A DNA stretch of 64,000 nucleotides from Biomphalaria glabrata (GCF_947242115.1 NC_074711.1:61313309-61377308), one strand, 5' to 3'. Shown: positions 21,857 through 34,095, counted from the first letter of the stretch. The notes: generated by a model not told the origin, from the sequence alone. Translations and numbers: made by a program.

Positions 21857-24800
21857 GTTTGAATTTAATGTATATATACAATGAAAAAGGTATTATTAGA
21901 CGATATATTTATTAACATTTATAAAATACACAGTGAAACACGAACTTCAGCTATCTAGTCACAGGGAGTCTTATATATATAACAAAAACAAAACGAACAA
22001 AGAAATAGCTGTAAAACTTGTTAGTGTAGTATGAAATCTAATAAGGGATCCCTCATCTGTTTTTTAACTTCCATTGTAGAGATGCTGTGTGTCAATTCGT
22101 GTCACAAACTCCTCCACTTTTTTCGGTCCTTAGCTGTTCTTAGCATAGACTCGAGAGGTCGGTCAACATCGTCTAGTCAGCTTTTCTTGAGACGACTCTT
22201 TTAGCGGAGTAACTCTTTCATTGTCACTCCATTAAATACTAACGTCTTTAATAGGAATAATATTCAACAAGTCACTTATGTGAGAACAATCAACTAGATA
22301 AAAGTTTTATTTTGCTTTGTTATTTATTTGTTTAATAATACGGTATGTGACAACTCGTTTAGTTACCTAAAATTATGTTATGAATTGACAGTAAATTTGA
22401 TTTCATTTCATTCTTAAGAGAGATTTTGTGACAATAAATATTTGTGATAAATGCGAATCATTCATAGACAATTCTATCGACAATTCCATAGTCTATTATA
22501 GCAGAAACCTCATTATATTTTAACGATAACTAGTTTATGTTCGGCCAATTATCCAAAAAATCGTTTTAGAAATTCGTCCTTGGTAACGGCTCGAGGTCGC
22601 AATTGACTTTTTACTGATGAAGTTTAACAACGCTCTGCTGCTTTAAAATGTTGTATCTGTTGTGAAGTTGATGCATAACATTCAGTCAGAACTTTGGGTT
22701 TTTGGTTGTCCTGAGCATTATATATAGCAGTGCTTAACTTAACTGAAGGGGCCTAATCATAATGTCATATTCCTGAACCCGGGACCTTGCAACTCCACTG
22801 GTTCGACCCCTTCCCTAGTTCCCCCACCCCCTACGCCATATAGACACCTGACTCAGATAAAAGCTGTAGCAAGTTGTTTCCTTTTTTTAGTAATAATAAT
22901 AAGGCTTGTCTTCAAGTCCGAAGATTAATGAGGAATGCAGTATTCCCCGTGGCTACGCAGCCTCGGCAGTGACCTACATATTTTTCTACATCCAGCGCAG
23001 GCATAACAATTGTCCTCTGGTGGTTGATTTAGATTTTCTTTTCGCCGTCTGCGTCTGTCCTCGGCAGCGGATTTTCTTTTGGTCTCAAATGTGTATCCCG
23101 CGGCCTTTGTAAGTGACCTCCAGCTGTCTGGTTCTGAAGCTTCATGCTAGATCTAGCAATAATAAGCTCTTTTAATACTGCAACTACTAATTATTATTAT
23201 TTTTAATTTGTATCAGTGAACGCTCGTTTGTGTGTGTGTGTGTGTCAGTGTGTGTCAGTGTGTGTCAGTGTGTGTGTGTGTGTGTGTGCATGTGTGTTAG
23301 TTGAAAAACTGTATTCTGTAGGCTACTAGTAAGTCATAGTCAGACTTTCAATGATAGTCAGAAGCGTACCACGTTTTGTTTGATGTCCATCCATCGTGGG
23401 CGTTTCCCGGCGAAGGTATTGACACGTGTCAGACGGCGGATAATGTCAGGAGTCAGTGTGACATGCCTGGTCAACTCAAATGATACGTCATCCTACATGA
23501 GAACACTTCTTTCAGTCTTCGTATAGAAAAAAAAAACACAACGATGATTAAGCAAGCCCTATCAGTGGTTCTCAAAATCTTTTAGTGCGAGTCACTGATA
23601 GAAAATTTTTAATAAAGTATTAGGGCAGCGTATCTAAAACTGTGAGACACAAGCCCTAGTAAGAACATACGCAAGTCAAATCACGTTACACTAAGAAGGG
23701 TGGGGCGATCCTCAAGTGTGAGAGACATTCTAGGGCAGTTGAAATGTTCGTGTTTAGCAAGTAGTCTTGTGGCGGGCCTGTTTTAGTCACGCAAATGATT
23801 ACAACAGAACGATGTTGAGTTGCCCGGGACAGAACATGAAGGGCTGATGTTAGGATCGTTTGGTCAAAGATGTATTGAATCGAGCTTGTCTCAAGAAAGC
23901 AATTGTACAAGTTCCTAGCCTAGAAGATGGAACGACAACACTTAATGTAATGAATAAATTAAACATGGGTAGATCTGTCGTTTTGACTTGCATTTTTCTT
24001 TTGCACATTTATACATTTAGAATATATAACCACAACTAACTGATACCATTGCTACGTTATGCTTTAAATAGTTAATAGTTTGCCCTGAACACTCTGAAGA
24101 CACCCCCCCCCAATAAAGAATTGATATTGTAGAAGATAAAAATACAAGAGATGTTTTGCCAAGGTAAAAACAAAACAACAACTAACGCATTCGGTTTGTT
24201 CAAGCTGCCATCATTGTCTCTGTTTTTATTATTTAAAAATAAATGGTACAACAATTAACTTGTATTATAGATACAATGTATGATTTTAAAAATCAATATT
24301 TTATAGATATTATAATAAATTGATATGGCTATCAAACCGCCTTTAATAAAGAAATCTTCAGTAGAGATGTAGGTAAAAATGTATGTACACTGTTACTGTG
24401 AAAAGAATGAACCTAGACAACCTAGACAACCTAGACCTGGGTGTAACTTGTTTTCTTCCTTGAACTAAAACATTCCAACAGAACTTCTAGCCCCGTCCAT
24501 GTCTCTCCCCACCCCCACACACACCCCTTTCGTCTTTCAGCTTTATGAGCCATTAAAACAATAAGCGAAATACCAGGATGAGATGAGAGCAGCTCGATCT
24601 GCGTGACCCCTGACCTTGAACCCACTGTGAGTGGCAACAACAGACCAGTCAAATGCTAATGTCATTGTGTTTCAACTGCTTGATAAGATTACAGAACACG
24701 TCAAGTAAGAATGGTTGCGAAAGGGAGGGGGGCGGGGCAGGAGTAGCGAGCGTTGAGCGAGGGGGGAGGGGAGGGCGTGTGAATCAAGGGGAGAGGGAGG

Positions 24801-24900
24801 GAGGTAGGACTGACGTGTTCAGGTGAGTGAAATGTGGGAATAAATGTGTGTGTGTGCGTGTATGAACGTAAAAATGAGGATGAAAAAAATACTGAGAGAG
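21840..24900. other. Unassigned spacer
   Basis: No gene I can defend. Microsatellites include (GT)n at about 23230-23300. GC-richer patches at 22910-23130 and 23380-23490 look like pieces of older repeats, but I cannot name them. At 23564 CAGTGGTTCTCAAA resembles a hAT terminus without a partner. Three CCTAGACAA-type units lie at 24413-24437. Confidence 0.35.
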
Positions 24901-24904
24901 AGAG

Positions 24905-24924
24905 AAGGATATAAATATATATAT

Positions 24925-24977
<53 letters not shown>

Positions 24978-25040
24978 AAAAGAGAGAGAGATACAGAGAG
25001 AGAGATACACAGAGAGAGAGAGAGAGAGAGAGAAATAAGA
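24905..25040. repeat. Compound microsatellite (GATA)n and (GA)n
   Basis: A TA run leads into about 13 GATA units (24926-24976), then GA-rich sequence. Open frames on the minus strand across it are repeat artefacts. Confidence 0.95.
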
Positions 25041-26360
25041 TAACAAGAAAAAGGATAACGTAGAGTGCACCTAAGATTTTGAAAAGTCAAAAGAAAGATT
25101 TGAGTAAAAAAAAAACATTCGTCGTCCTTTAAAGAGAAATAGAGAAAAAGAAAACAAGCCAAGAGAAATTTTAAAAAGCTTTAGATGAAGCAGATTCGGT
25201 ATTATAAGTGCAGAAACGCGAACTAGAAGTCTAATATACTTTAATAGAAGCTAAAACCAATATTACGTAGTCTAGAGAGGCGTCAAATTTCAGCTCGAGG
25301 GCTGCATGCGCCCTGCCAAGACTTTTGTTTTTTTCTTTTTTTTTTTCTTTTTGAAGAAATCTTTCTTTACAACATCTTGTCAGAATCGAGAAAATATTTT
25401 GGGAAGAAAACTGAACTAGTAAGGTCCACTTACAGAAACGTGTAGTGCTCATCTTCATGTCATCTTTTAGTACGTACTCGCCTTCACCTAAAGTCACAAT
25501 GGCCGAGAGAGCAGTGAAAACAATACCTACCCTTGCGTGACAATCTTTCACTCAACCCCTGGGCCACCCAAGCAAGCCCCTTTCTTCCTCGGCAACCTAT
25601 TTACCACGCCACTAGATCCCGGCACCTAAATTAACCGCAGGGAAAAAAAAAGGAGCCTACGTATGTTTTAAAAACCGATAAAACGGTCCATAAAATCGAC
25701 ATCTAAATTTTAAACCCAATACTTGCAGATAGCGGAAACAGCGAATTATAATTAATGGCTAGCTTTGAGAGTGAATTTCATAAGTTTAAACATAAACTCT
25801 GTAAGATACGCTTTAAGGTCAGAGTATAAAATTTGCCTTTTTTTTTTGTTTTGTTAGATTTATCAAAGGTGAAATCTGTCTTGATAGTAATTGATAGCCT
25901 CTCCAGACTAAACAAGAAAGCAAGAGATTAAATCTAGGTGTTGATGTATTTCCCTTTGTGTCTTTCTTTGTTGGGGTAACTTTCCACTGCTTCCATGTTA
26001 TAAAATGTGGTTTTTATAGTAAATATTGGTTAGCACGGCAGCCTAGAAATAATGGCCCCCAAAGTTTAAGCAATTCAACACCTCCTGATAGCTTTGATGA
26101 GATAAGATACTAAAGTAAGTTTGTGTGTGTGCGCCTTTTTTTTTTTTGTTAAATCTGTGGATTTTAAATCATGTGATCTTAGTTTCTGTGGCCAGTGCCC
26201 AGTTGTTGTTTTATTCTTTGGCTTCTGATCATATAAAGCTTTTAGAATTTTTTTTTTTTTTTTTTTTACTTTTTCTCGCCACTTAATCTGATTTTAGCCA
26301 TTCTGTATCTAATCAATGTTTCTGTTTAATTAAAAAAAAAGTGAAGGCAAGAGTCTAAGA
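25041..26360. other. Unassigned spacer
   Basis: No gene seen. Several poly-T tracts occur (about 25328-25352, 25838-25848, 26137-26148, 26249-26268). The minus-strand frame at 25231-25551 has no domain I recognise. Confidence 0.35.
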
Positions 26361-26400
26361 CAGCGATTCTCAACCTTTTTAGCTTCTCGACCCCCTAATA
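26361..26400 (+). mobile_element. hAT-type terminal fragment
   Basis: CAGCGATTCTCAACCTTTTT followed by CTTCTCGACCCCCTAAT matches the common form of hAT ends in animals. I found no partner end close by, so this is probably a relic. Confidence 0.4.
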
Positions 26401-26727
26401 CAATTTTTTACAAGGAGGCGAGAATTGGTCTTGTAGAAAAATTGTTCAAGAGAAATGGTCTTAGACAGAAATAGTTGTAGAGAAATGGTCTATCAGAGAA
26501 ATAGTATAGAAATGGTCTTGTATGGAGATTGTAGAGAACTTGTAGAAAACTTGCATATATATATATATTGTTCAAGATCATTAGTTTTGTAGAAAATTCT
26601 TGTAAGGAAACGATTTTAAAAGAGATGGTTTTCAAGATTTAATTTATTGTGGAAAGTCTGCATCATTGAGATTTGTCGTTTCAGGGAAATCATTGGATAA
26701 AACTCAAGACTACAATTTAAAGTAAAA

Positions 26728-27207
26728 ACAAGGTTACAAAAGACAGTTTGTGTGGAAACACAAACTCAAAATCGGCCCCCGAAGAGGTCCACCCAGGCAG
26801 GCTTCAATATTTTCAGAAAGAACATCCAAATAAAATTATATCAAAGACAAATGAGAGATAAGAATGGAGAAAGAAGGTTAACAGATCTTGTGTAGTTCCC
26901 CAACGGTCCCGCAGATTAAAGGATAGGTGTAAGTGAATGTAAAGTTAGATGTGAACCTGGCCTAACTAGTTCCCCTTTCAGACCTTGTGGTTTATAGGGC
27001 AGATGATCTGTTTTTGTGGCCTACGGTTAGCGAGGGTGTCATGTAGCCAGCACAACGACCAACCGCCTATACTTTTCCCCAACTAATGTCAGGTACCCAT
27101 TAGAGCTGAGTGGACTCTGAGGCGCCCAAAGATTCCAAAGTTGAAAATCCCAGTCTTCACCATGAAGCCAAACGCTTTACCGCTCAGCCACCGCGCCTCC
27201 CCTGGCC
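26728..27207 (-). mobile_element. tRNA-derived SINE family 1, copy 1
   Basis: The head is at the high-coordinate side: GGCGCGGTGGCTGAGCGGTA (box A) is visible on the minus strand, but the box-B part is shortened compared with copy 2. The body carries GTTGTGCTGGCTACATGAC and TAGGCCACAAAAACAGAT. The tail side continues to CTTTTGTAACCTTGTT, shared with copy 2. Length is about 480 bp. Confidence 0.75.
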
Positions 27208-27511
27208 TAACTGATGTCTTATAATTGATCTAATTGTTTTGCAAAGGCTCAATCTCTTTTTTTTTTTTTTAAATAGTATCATAAAACGTATGTAATAGGT
27301 CGAATTACATCGTGACGTTTTTATTTATCATAATACGCGAACAGAATGTAAAGGACTGTTGGTTAGCCATTAAGCCTTCGACGGATGATAGTAATTGCTG
27401 TAAAAATCATTTTAATTACTATAATTTATTTTTTTGTATCTATTTTTTTTTTCCATAGAGGAAACCTCAGAATTTGCGCTATTCAGTTTTAGCTTTATCA
27501 TCATTATTTGA

Positions 27512-27775
27512 TTTAAATTATGTCTAACTTATAATGCATACTAATTAGCTTTTTCTTTTAAAAAAACTGCTTGCATAACTGATTTTAAAAATTAGATTTT
27601 TCGCTTTAAGAAAAAAAAAGTAGCCGTTGCATCAGAACTTTGAATGGTCTAAAATATTGTGATGTCGGATTTTCAATATCTTTTCTAGTTTACGAGATCT
27701 AAACGGGACGGACGGACAGACGGACAGACATTTCGCACTAAACTAATAGCGTCTTTTCCCCTTTCGTGGGCTTCT
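27512..27775 (+). repeat. Dispersed repeat R2, copy 2
   Basis: Nearly identical to 29366-29640: GTCTAACTTATAATGCATAC, AAACTGCTTGCATAACTGAT, GTAGCCGTTGCATCAGAACT, GACGGACGGACAGACGG, CATTTCGCAC. It sits downstream of SINE copy 1 just as 29366-29640 sits downstream of SINE copy 2. Confidence 0.85.
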
Positions 27776-28440
27776 AAAAACAACACTTACACTCTGTGTG
27801 TTGGACAGAACAGACTCAAAGAACAAAGAGATGTGGAGATTGAATCTATGACTAATGTCATGCATTGTTATCGCCCCTACAAGGGCGACTATGGTAAGTA
27901 CAAATATAACAATTGAACGTTCGTAATGGGAGGTCAAGGGACTTTGTTGACCGACTGACCAAACATTGATTTCCTAATTGTATTACATGGTGATAGTTGG
28001 GACAAGTAGAGCTACTTGACAGTCTGTGGGCTACTAGACAGTCTGTCGCTTGAGACCGACTCCGACAATGAGGACATCAGAGGCGTAGCGAGCATAGCTG
28101 GCGCCAGGTGCACGTCACTTTATCGGCGGCCCCCGACATTTTTTTTCCAGAAACATCACATACTTATATACGGTTATATATTTAACAAAAAGAATAGTAA
28201 TACAAATAACAAAAGAATATATTAACTAACTAAAATATCCACAATATACATGTATTGAGAATAGTCACTACCTACATTCACTTCTACAAAATACTACACT
28301 GTTTAAGGCCCATTGTGATTCAGATTCATGTCTAACGGTATGTTAAAATCGATTTTTTTAAATTTCAATCTTAGTACAGTGGCAACATCTATTGGAACGA
28401 ATATTAACCTTCATAAAATATATAATTATACAAAAAATGC
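27776..28440. other. Unassigned spacer with a possible hAT-type end
   Basis: CAGAGGCGTAGCGAGCATAG at 28078 resembles the terminus of the MITE at 19593, then passes into GGCGGCCCCCGACATTTTTT. No partner end was found. Nothing else is supported. Confidence 0.35.
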
Positions 28441-28448
28441 CTCTACAT

Positions 28449-28538
28449 CAGTGGTTCCCAAACATTTATGCATCGTAGACCCCTTGGAAGCCTTCGAAGA
28501 CCCCTGGGAGTCTATATAAACCACTTTGGGAATCACTG
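28449..28538. mobile_element. hAT-type MITE, 90 bp, perfect 8-bp target duplication
   Basis: Ends are CAGTGGTTCCCAAAC and CTTTGGGAATCACTG. The 8 bp on each side are CTCTACAT and CTCTACAT, an exact match with the nTnTnnAn-like form usual for hAT. The centre holds GTAGACCCCTTGGAAG. No coding capacity. Confidence 0.92.
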
Positions 28539-28817
28539 CTCTACATGGACGTTACAAATGTATAGCTTCAAATGTACTTTGACTGCACCCTAGGAGAGTC
28601 AACGCCCGACAGTGTGAGATCGATGACCTAATCATTGGAACAACAAACAAAAAGTAGAGCTTTCGTTCTTTTCAAACGTCAACAACAACAACAGCAACAA
28701 CAATAGATTGTAGATAATGATCTTTGTAATGTGTATTGAATTTATTTATTGAACGCATTTATAGCAGTTTGACTCATATACTGTTCAGGAATTATAAACT
28801 AGCATCAGATTTGTTAA

Positions 28818-29312
28818 TAACAAGGTTACAAAAGACAGTTTGTGTGGAAACACAAACTCAAAATCAGCCCCCGAAAAGGTCCATCCAGGCAGGCTTCAAT
28901 ATTTTCAGAAAGAACATGCAAATAAAATTATATCAAAGACAAATGAGAGATAAGAATGGAGAAAGAAGGTTGACAGATCGGTCCCAAGATCAAAGGATAG
29001 GTGAAAGTGAATGTAAAGTTAAATGTGAACCTGGCCTAACTAGTTCCCCTTTTAGACCTTGTGGTCTATAGGACAGATTATGTAAAGTTCATCTGTTTTT
29101 GTGGCCTACGATTAGCGAGGGTGTCATGTAGCCAGCACAACGACCAACCGCCTATACTTTTCCCCAACTAATGTCAGGTACCCATTAGAGCTGAGTGGAC
29201 TCAGAGGCGCCCAAAGATTCCAAAGTTGAAAATCCCAGTCTTCACCAGGATTTGAACCCGGACCCCCAGTTCGGAAGCCAAGCGCTTTACCGCTCAGCCA
29301 CCGCGCCTCCCT
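28818..29312 (-). mobile_element. tRNA-derived SINE family 1, copy 2 (best preserved)
   Basis: On the minus strand GGTGGCTGAGCGGTAAAGCG (box A) is followed about 35 bp later by GTCCGGGTTCAAATCCTGG (box B), a clear tRNA-like promoter. The body has CTCTGAGTCCACTCAGCTCT, CTAATGGGTACCTGACATTA and GTTGTGCTGGCTACATGACA. The tail side matches copy 1 to CTTTTGTAACCTTGTT. The minus-strand frame at 29124-29321 is just this SINE translated. Confidence 0.85.
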
Positions 29313-29365
29313 TGGCCGCAATAAAAAAAATGTTCTTAAAAATGAAGTTTATAAGATTACTATTC

Positions 29366-29640
29366 ATTTTAAATTAGGTCTAACTTATAATGCATACTAA
29401 TTAGCTTTTTCTCTTTAAAAAACTGCTTGCATAACTGATTTTAAAAATTAGATTTTTCGCTTTTAGAAAAAAAAAGTAGCCGTTGCATCAGAACTTTGAA
29501 TGGTCTAAAATATTGTGATGTCGGATTTTCAATATCTTTTCTAGTTTACGAGATCTAAACGGGACGGACGGACAGACGGTCAGACGGACAGACATTTCGC
29601 ACAAAACTAATAGCGTCTTTTCCCCTTTCGGGGGCCGCTA
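29366..29640 (+). repeat. Dispersed repeat R2, copy 3
   Basis: Match to 27512-27775 with one extra GACGGTCAGACGGACAGA unit. Confidence 0.85.
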
Positions 29641-30157
29641 ATAAAGATGTTTACTTTGAAAACATAATTATATTTTTTGCCTGAACCAGCCAGGAAAACA
29701 GTAACTTGGCAGAATTTAAGTCATTGGTTAACATGCATGACTAGATGCATGAGGCGTAGAACGTAATCATCTTCTTTTTGAAGTAACGTCTGTATTATAA
29801 TAGATAAGATGAAATGTAGAAAGTCTCTTGAGGAGTTAGGAATAGCGTGATGGTCATTTATAAGATCAAGGAAATAAATTGGTAAATAAATGTGAAAATG
29901 TTTGTTAGTTAAAAATATTATTTTCCAGAAACAATGAAAATTTCTAGAAAAATCGTCTATTTATCTTCAAAATTTCAAAATTTTTTGGCGCCCCTCTGTT
30001 TGCGTGTGTTTGTGTGTGTGTGGGAGGGGAATTGTTGAAATGTTGAAATGTGTTCAGAAAATAACAGTCGACCCCCGGGCCTCAAACAGTTGTACCACAC
30101 AGGTGGGATCTGCTTTCTATGTCTGGGACACGTAATAAACCTTAGTTTGGTACCTGA
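29641..30157. other. Unassigned spacer
   Basis: No gene seen. GAAGTAACGTCTGTATTATA at about 29779, followed by GATAAGATGAA, resembles the sequence straight after the LINE frame at 51604, so it may be a detached LINE tail. A (GT)n run lies at 30001-30022. Confidence 0.35.
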
Positions 30158-30941
30158 AGTGGCCTATTAGCTGGGTGCAAAAAGTGGCCTAATAGCTCTG
30201 TGCCAGGAGTGGCCTATTAGCTGGGTGCACAAAGTGGCCTAATAGCTCTGTGCCAGGAGTGGCCTATTAGCTGGGTGTACAAAGTGGTCTAATAGCTCTG
30301 TGCCAGGAGTGGCCCATTAGCTGGGTGCACAAAGTGGTCTAATAGATCTGTGTCCGGAATTCCCCGGATTGGCCCATTAGCTGGGTGCCCGAAGTGACCC
30401 AATAGCTGGGCGCCCGAATTAGCCCATTAGCTGGGTGCACAAAGTGACCCATTAGCTGGGCGCCCGAATTGGCCCATTAGCTGGGTGCACAAGGTGACCA
30501 ATTAGCTGGGCGCCCGAATTGGTCTATTAGCTGGGTGCACAAAGTGGCCTAATAGCTCTGTGCCAGTAGTGGCCCATTAGCTGGGTGCCAGAAGTGACCC
30601 AATAGTTGGGATCCCGAATTGGCCCATTAGTTAGGTGCCCAAAGTGATCTAATAGCTCTGTGCCCGAATCGGCCCATTAGCTGGGTGCCCGAAGTGACCC
30701 AATAGCTGGGCGCCCGAATAGGCTCATTAGCTGGGTGCCCGAAGTGACCCAATAGCTGGGCGCCCGAATAGGCCCATTAGCTGGATGCCCAAAGTGGCTT
30801 AATAGCCCTGTGTCCGAATTGGCCCATTAGCTGGGTGCCAGAAGTGGCCCATTACCTGGGTGACCGAAGTGGCCTATTAGCTCCGTGCCCAGAGTGACTC
30901 ATTAGCTCAGTTCCCGAAGTGACCCGCCAACTGGGTGCTCA
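30158..30941 (+). repeat. 25-bp minisatellite with 50-bp dimer order, about 31 units
   Basis: Two 25-bp types alternate in the left part: AGTGGCCTATTAGCTGGGTG plus CACAA, and AGTGGCCTAATAGCTCTGTG plus CCAGG. Further right the partner type changes to GTGACCCAATAGCTGGGCGC. The core (C/T)(A/T)TTAGCTGGGTG is kept throughout. Confidence 0.92.
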
Positions 30942-32300
30942 GTGAACGGAACTCTGCCTCTCCTAAGTTACTGGGATAAAATAAAATTGTCTTTATGTCA
31001 AATGTTAATCGTTCTGCCTCACATTTGGACTATTTAGAAACAGACTGGAGGTCATAGTTCACATTTATTATTCGTATATTAAATCAACTGAGCAGTACAC
31101 GTGTGTGTGTGAGTGTGTATGTGTGTGTAGGTATGAAAGACACGGAACTTGTCTGGGTGGGGCAGCGTTGGACGACTTCCTTATCGACCTAGAGCACTCT
31201 TCTCTTTCTGCACGTTGGAGAGATGTGAGCTAAAATTAGTTTTATATACAGTGGGCCCGGTGTCCTTTTCTTTACCCATCCCTCAAGCTCTCCGCCCCTG
31301 CAGATGTGATAATGTGTACGATCATGATTTTATATTAAAGACTGCATTTAGAAGCCATCTTGATGACTTTAGACAAATAAACACATTGCCATGGGGTGTG
31401 GATGTCGAGCGGCCGCTTTACGTCTGTTTGGTGTTCAGATTACTGCTTGAATCAGGAACAAGATGAAGGTGTGGTCACTGGCTAGCCCCATCCTTCGAAG
31501 TAATCAAATCTTGTCCAGGGGTCAGCAGGGTTGGGTCAAACCAGAAGTTTATCCAGGCCTGGCACGTGCAAGTGATGTGAAAGATTTGGACGTCTTGTCT
31601 GATGTGGAAAGTTGAAGAAAGCTCTGGTAATGAGGGCCAGGAGGTATATGCTTCTAGATCTCTAAGCATTTTAAAAGTTGTTTCTGTGATTATAGGAAGT
31701 ACTTGGAGAGTGTTTCTATATTTTTGTAAAATTAAAAGTGGGAAAAATGAAAGAAAAAAGAAGAGGTAACGAGAGAGACAAAGTGAGGGAGTGAAACACA
31801 GAAGAGGAGAGAAGAAAAGATCTACTGAGAAAGGGGTAAAAGAGAGTGAGAAGAGGAGGGAGAGGAAGAGAGGTAAAGAAAGGAAGAGACTCAACAAGAA
31901 TCGTAGTACATGGGCAAAAGAGAAGCAGAGTTGGTAGGGGGGGTGTGTGTGACAAAATAAACAAGAAGTAAATTAGCGTATAGACAACTTGAGTAAAATA
32001 GAGATGGACGAATCTAGTTTCTGTCAAAGTTTTAAAGAATTGTTGCGTGTTTAGCTCAAAATCCTTCCTATAATACCAGAATGAACAATGAAAGAAATAT
32101 ACTCACATGTTCCTTGTTCCTTCCCTTTCTTTTTCTGTCTGTTTATTAAATACATTCACATCATCAGGATATTTTTTTTTTAAATGTAGATTTAATTACG
32201 CATTCAAATATCGTGTCTTTCTTGAGAGTCAACCGTGCAAAGTGGTGTGGGCTGTGGGACAAGAACTCCAAATTGGACAATTACATTTCATTACATTTAA
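30942..32300. other. Unassigned spacer
   Basis: No gene I can defend. The plus-strand frame at 31149-31466 has no recognisable domain. A purine-rich stretch at 31737-31930 gives low-complexity frames on the minus strand. Confidence 0.35.
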
Positions 32301-32301
32301 T

Positions 32302-32391
32302 TCTTTTTTTTTTCTAGTAGTAGCCTCTACCACCCAAACCATCTTTTTTTTTTTCTAGTAGTAGCCTCTACCACCCAAACCATCTTTTTTT
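32302..32391 (+). repeat. 41-bp tandem duplication
   Basis: CTAGTAGTAGCCTCTACCAC recurs at 32314 and 32355, each copy continuing CCAAACCATC and separated by poly-T. Confidence 0.95.
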
Positions 32392-32399
32392 TTAATTTA

Positions 32400-32545
32400 T
32401 CTTTTGGCCGGGCTTTTAAATCTTGGCTTCCGAACAGGGTAGACTGGAATTTGATCGGGATTTCTTACTGGGTACCTCACTTACGTTGGGAAAGTAAATG
32501 CAGCTGTTCGTTGAACTGGTCAAAGGACATCCCTGTTAGCTGCCG
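32400..32545 (+). mobile_element. SINE family 1 relic, plus strand
   Basis: TTGGCTTCCGAACAGGG, GACTGGAATTTGATCGGGAT, TGGGTACCTCACTTACGTTG and TGTTCGTTGAACTGGTC follow the order of SINE family 1 (29312 downwards on the minus strand), heavily diverged. Box A is not recognisable. Confidence 0.5.
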
Positions 32546-32609
32546 GTTATACTAACAGATGAGCCACATATCCCAAAATTGTTGTACACATTCTGATTGT
32601 TACTTCCTT

Positions 32610-32705
32610 GCCAGAACCTCCCGCAGGACGGTGGGTACGATTCGAACCCGGAACCAACGCGTCGAAAGTCCAGAGTGTAAACTACACGACCAGACGGCCA
32701 ACCAA
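32610..32705 (-). mobile_element. tRNA-derived SINE relic, family 2, second copy
   Basis: Plus-strand words CCTCCCGCAGGACGG, ACGATTCGAACCCGG and AAAGTCCAGAGTGTA parallel 13340-13430. On the minus strand CCGGGTTCGAATCGT is box B-like and GTCTGGTCGTGTAGTTTAC is box A-like. Confidence 0.55.
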
Positions 32706-32709
32706 GATC

Positions 32710-33855
32710 TGAAAAAGGTATCTTTAGGGCTTACATCGTTTATAGATGAGAAATACTATCCCACATTATTACCTGTTATTAAACATGATTACATTGACAC
32801 CTCTGATATTTCAGGTTGGGGTTAGACATAACGTTCAATAGCTGTCGTCACTTCATGCTCATACATCTACCTAAACCTTGCTATCTGTACCATGTGCTGT
32901 GTACACGTGGGGCGCTAGAACACTAACTGCGGGCTAAGTCCCGCAGGATTAACATGTCCACTCTGGGCGTTAAGTTTTCCGCTTCCTGTCATTCGCACTT
33001 AGTGTCATCGCATGTCATAGACATGACATCCAGGTGGTCTTGAATTGTATATCTGTGTTCAGAGGTTTTCTTTTTTTTTTATTTGTCTGTCTTACTGTTT
33101 GTCTGTCTTTTTGTCTTTCTCAGTCTTAACAGTCTGTGTGTTTCTGTCCGTTTGAATGTCTAGTAAATTGTATCTATGCTAGGAATGTTGGTAATAGTAC
33201 ACTTGATTTCACTAACACTAAGGACGCTTTCTTAGAACAATAAACAAAAGTTCAATATTATATAGATTGATTTTGTTTTTCAACAGAGGTTTCAATATAA
33301 ATATTTCAACAAGTGTAGTAGTATAACAGAAACGAGCCAAGCAATGAATAAGCAGAAAAAATAGATACTTAAAAAAAACAAGTAAAGGGAAGAAACTGCA
33401 CATTTACATACATATCATTTCAATACTATAAGACTCTATTTTCCTTTTCGATATAAAAAATTAATTAACCCTAGGTTCGAAAGCCAAGCACTTTACCACT
33501 CTCATACTTGTTGAGACTTGAACCAACGTTCCATATTACGTACGAAGTAAAGATCATATCTACAACGGCGGGGATGTCTTAAAGCAATCAAACTCAGTAT
33601 GTGTGAAATTGTAGTAGCGTAAGCTATTTATGTCTGGAGATTGCTAAACCACGGCCTAATGACCAATAAATCAATAATATATATAATTTTATTTTTAAAA
33701 AAATCCTTACTCATACTTACAGGATATAAAATTAGATTGAAATTTCTAATAAGAATCTTTCATCTAGGACAAAAAATAAAGAATGATATAATCATAATGG
33801 AAAAAAAGCAAGATGTAAAAAAATACTTTAATAAAACAACATAGCTTATATGAGG
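32710..33855. other. Unassigned spacer
   Basis: No gene seen. A short perfect hairpin CTGCGGG-(CTAAGT)-CCCGCAG lies at about 32925-32945. CTGTCTGTCTT-type simple sequence lies at about 33085-33120. Confidence 0.35.
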
Positions 33856-33859
33856 GAAA

Positions 33860-34095
33860 GAACCTCACAATTACAGTTACATCTCTCAGTACTGCAATAT
33901 TTATTTCCCTAATTCTTTTTTAAAAATTAATAAATAACAAGTAATTAATTAACCAATTGGCTAATTCTTTGATTAATTCACATTTGTCATTGACAATGAA
34001 TAATCGTGCAAAGTTTCAACTTAATCCGACAATGGGAAGTGGGTGAAATAACAGACAGACAGGGGAGTTGATATAAGCTTTGAAAATATTGCTTC
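33860..34095 (+). repeat. Dispersed repeat A, right-half copy
   Basis: Shares CAATATTTATTTCCC, AATTAATTAACCAATTGG, TTGTCATTGACAATGAATAA, GTGCAAAGTTTCAACTT, GGGTGAAATAACAGACAGAC and TTGATATAAGCTTTG with the other copies. Confidence 0.7.

Noticed and set aside
23564-23605. CTATCAGTG ... CACTGATAG inverted pair as a mini transposon
   Set aside because: Only 9 bp of pairing and no target duplication; probably a lone hAT-like end with a chance partner.
28818-29312. Functional tRNA gene on the minus strand
   Set aside because: Box A and box B are good, but the acceptor stem does not pair and a long SINE body follows; several copies exist.
29124-29377. Short frames at SINE copy 2
   Set aside because: They are translations of the SINE head and body.
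31149-31466. 105-codon frame with DHDFILKTAFRSHLDDF
   Set aside because: No family recognised, non-ATG context unclear and no splice partners; could be an exon or relic, but nothing supports either.
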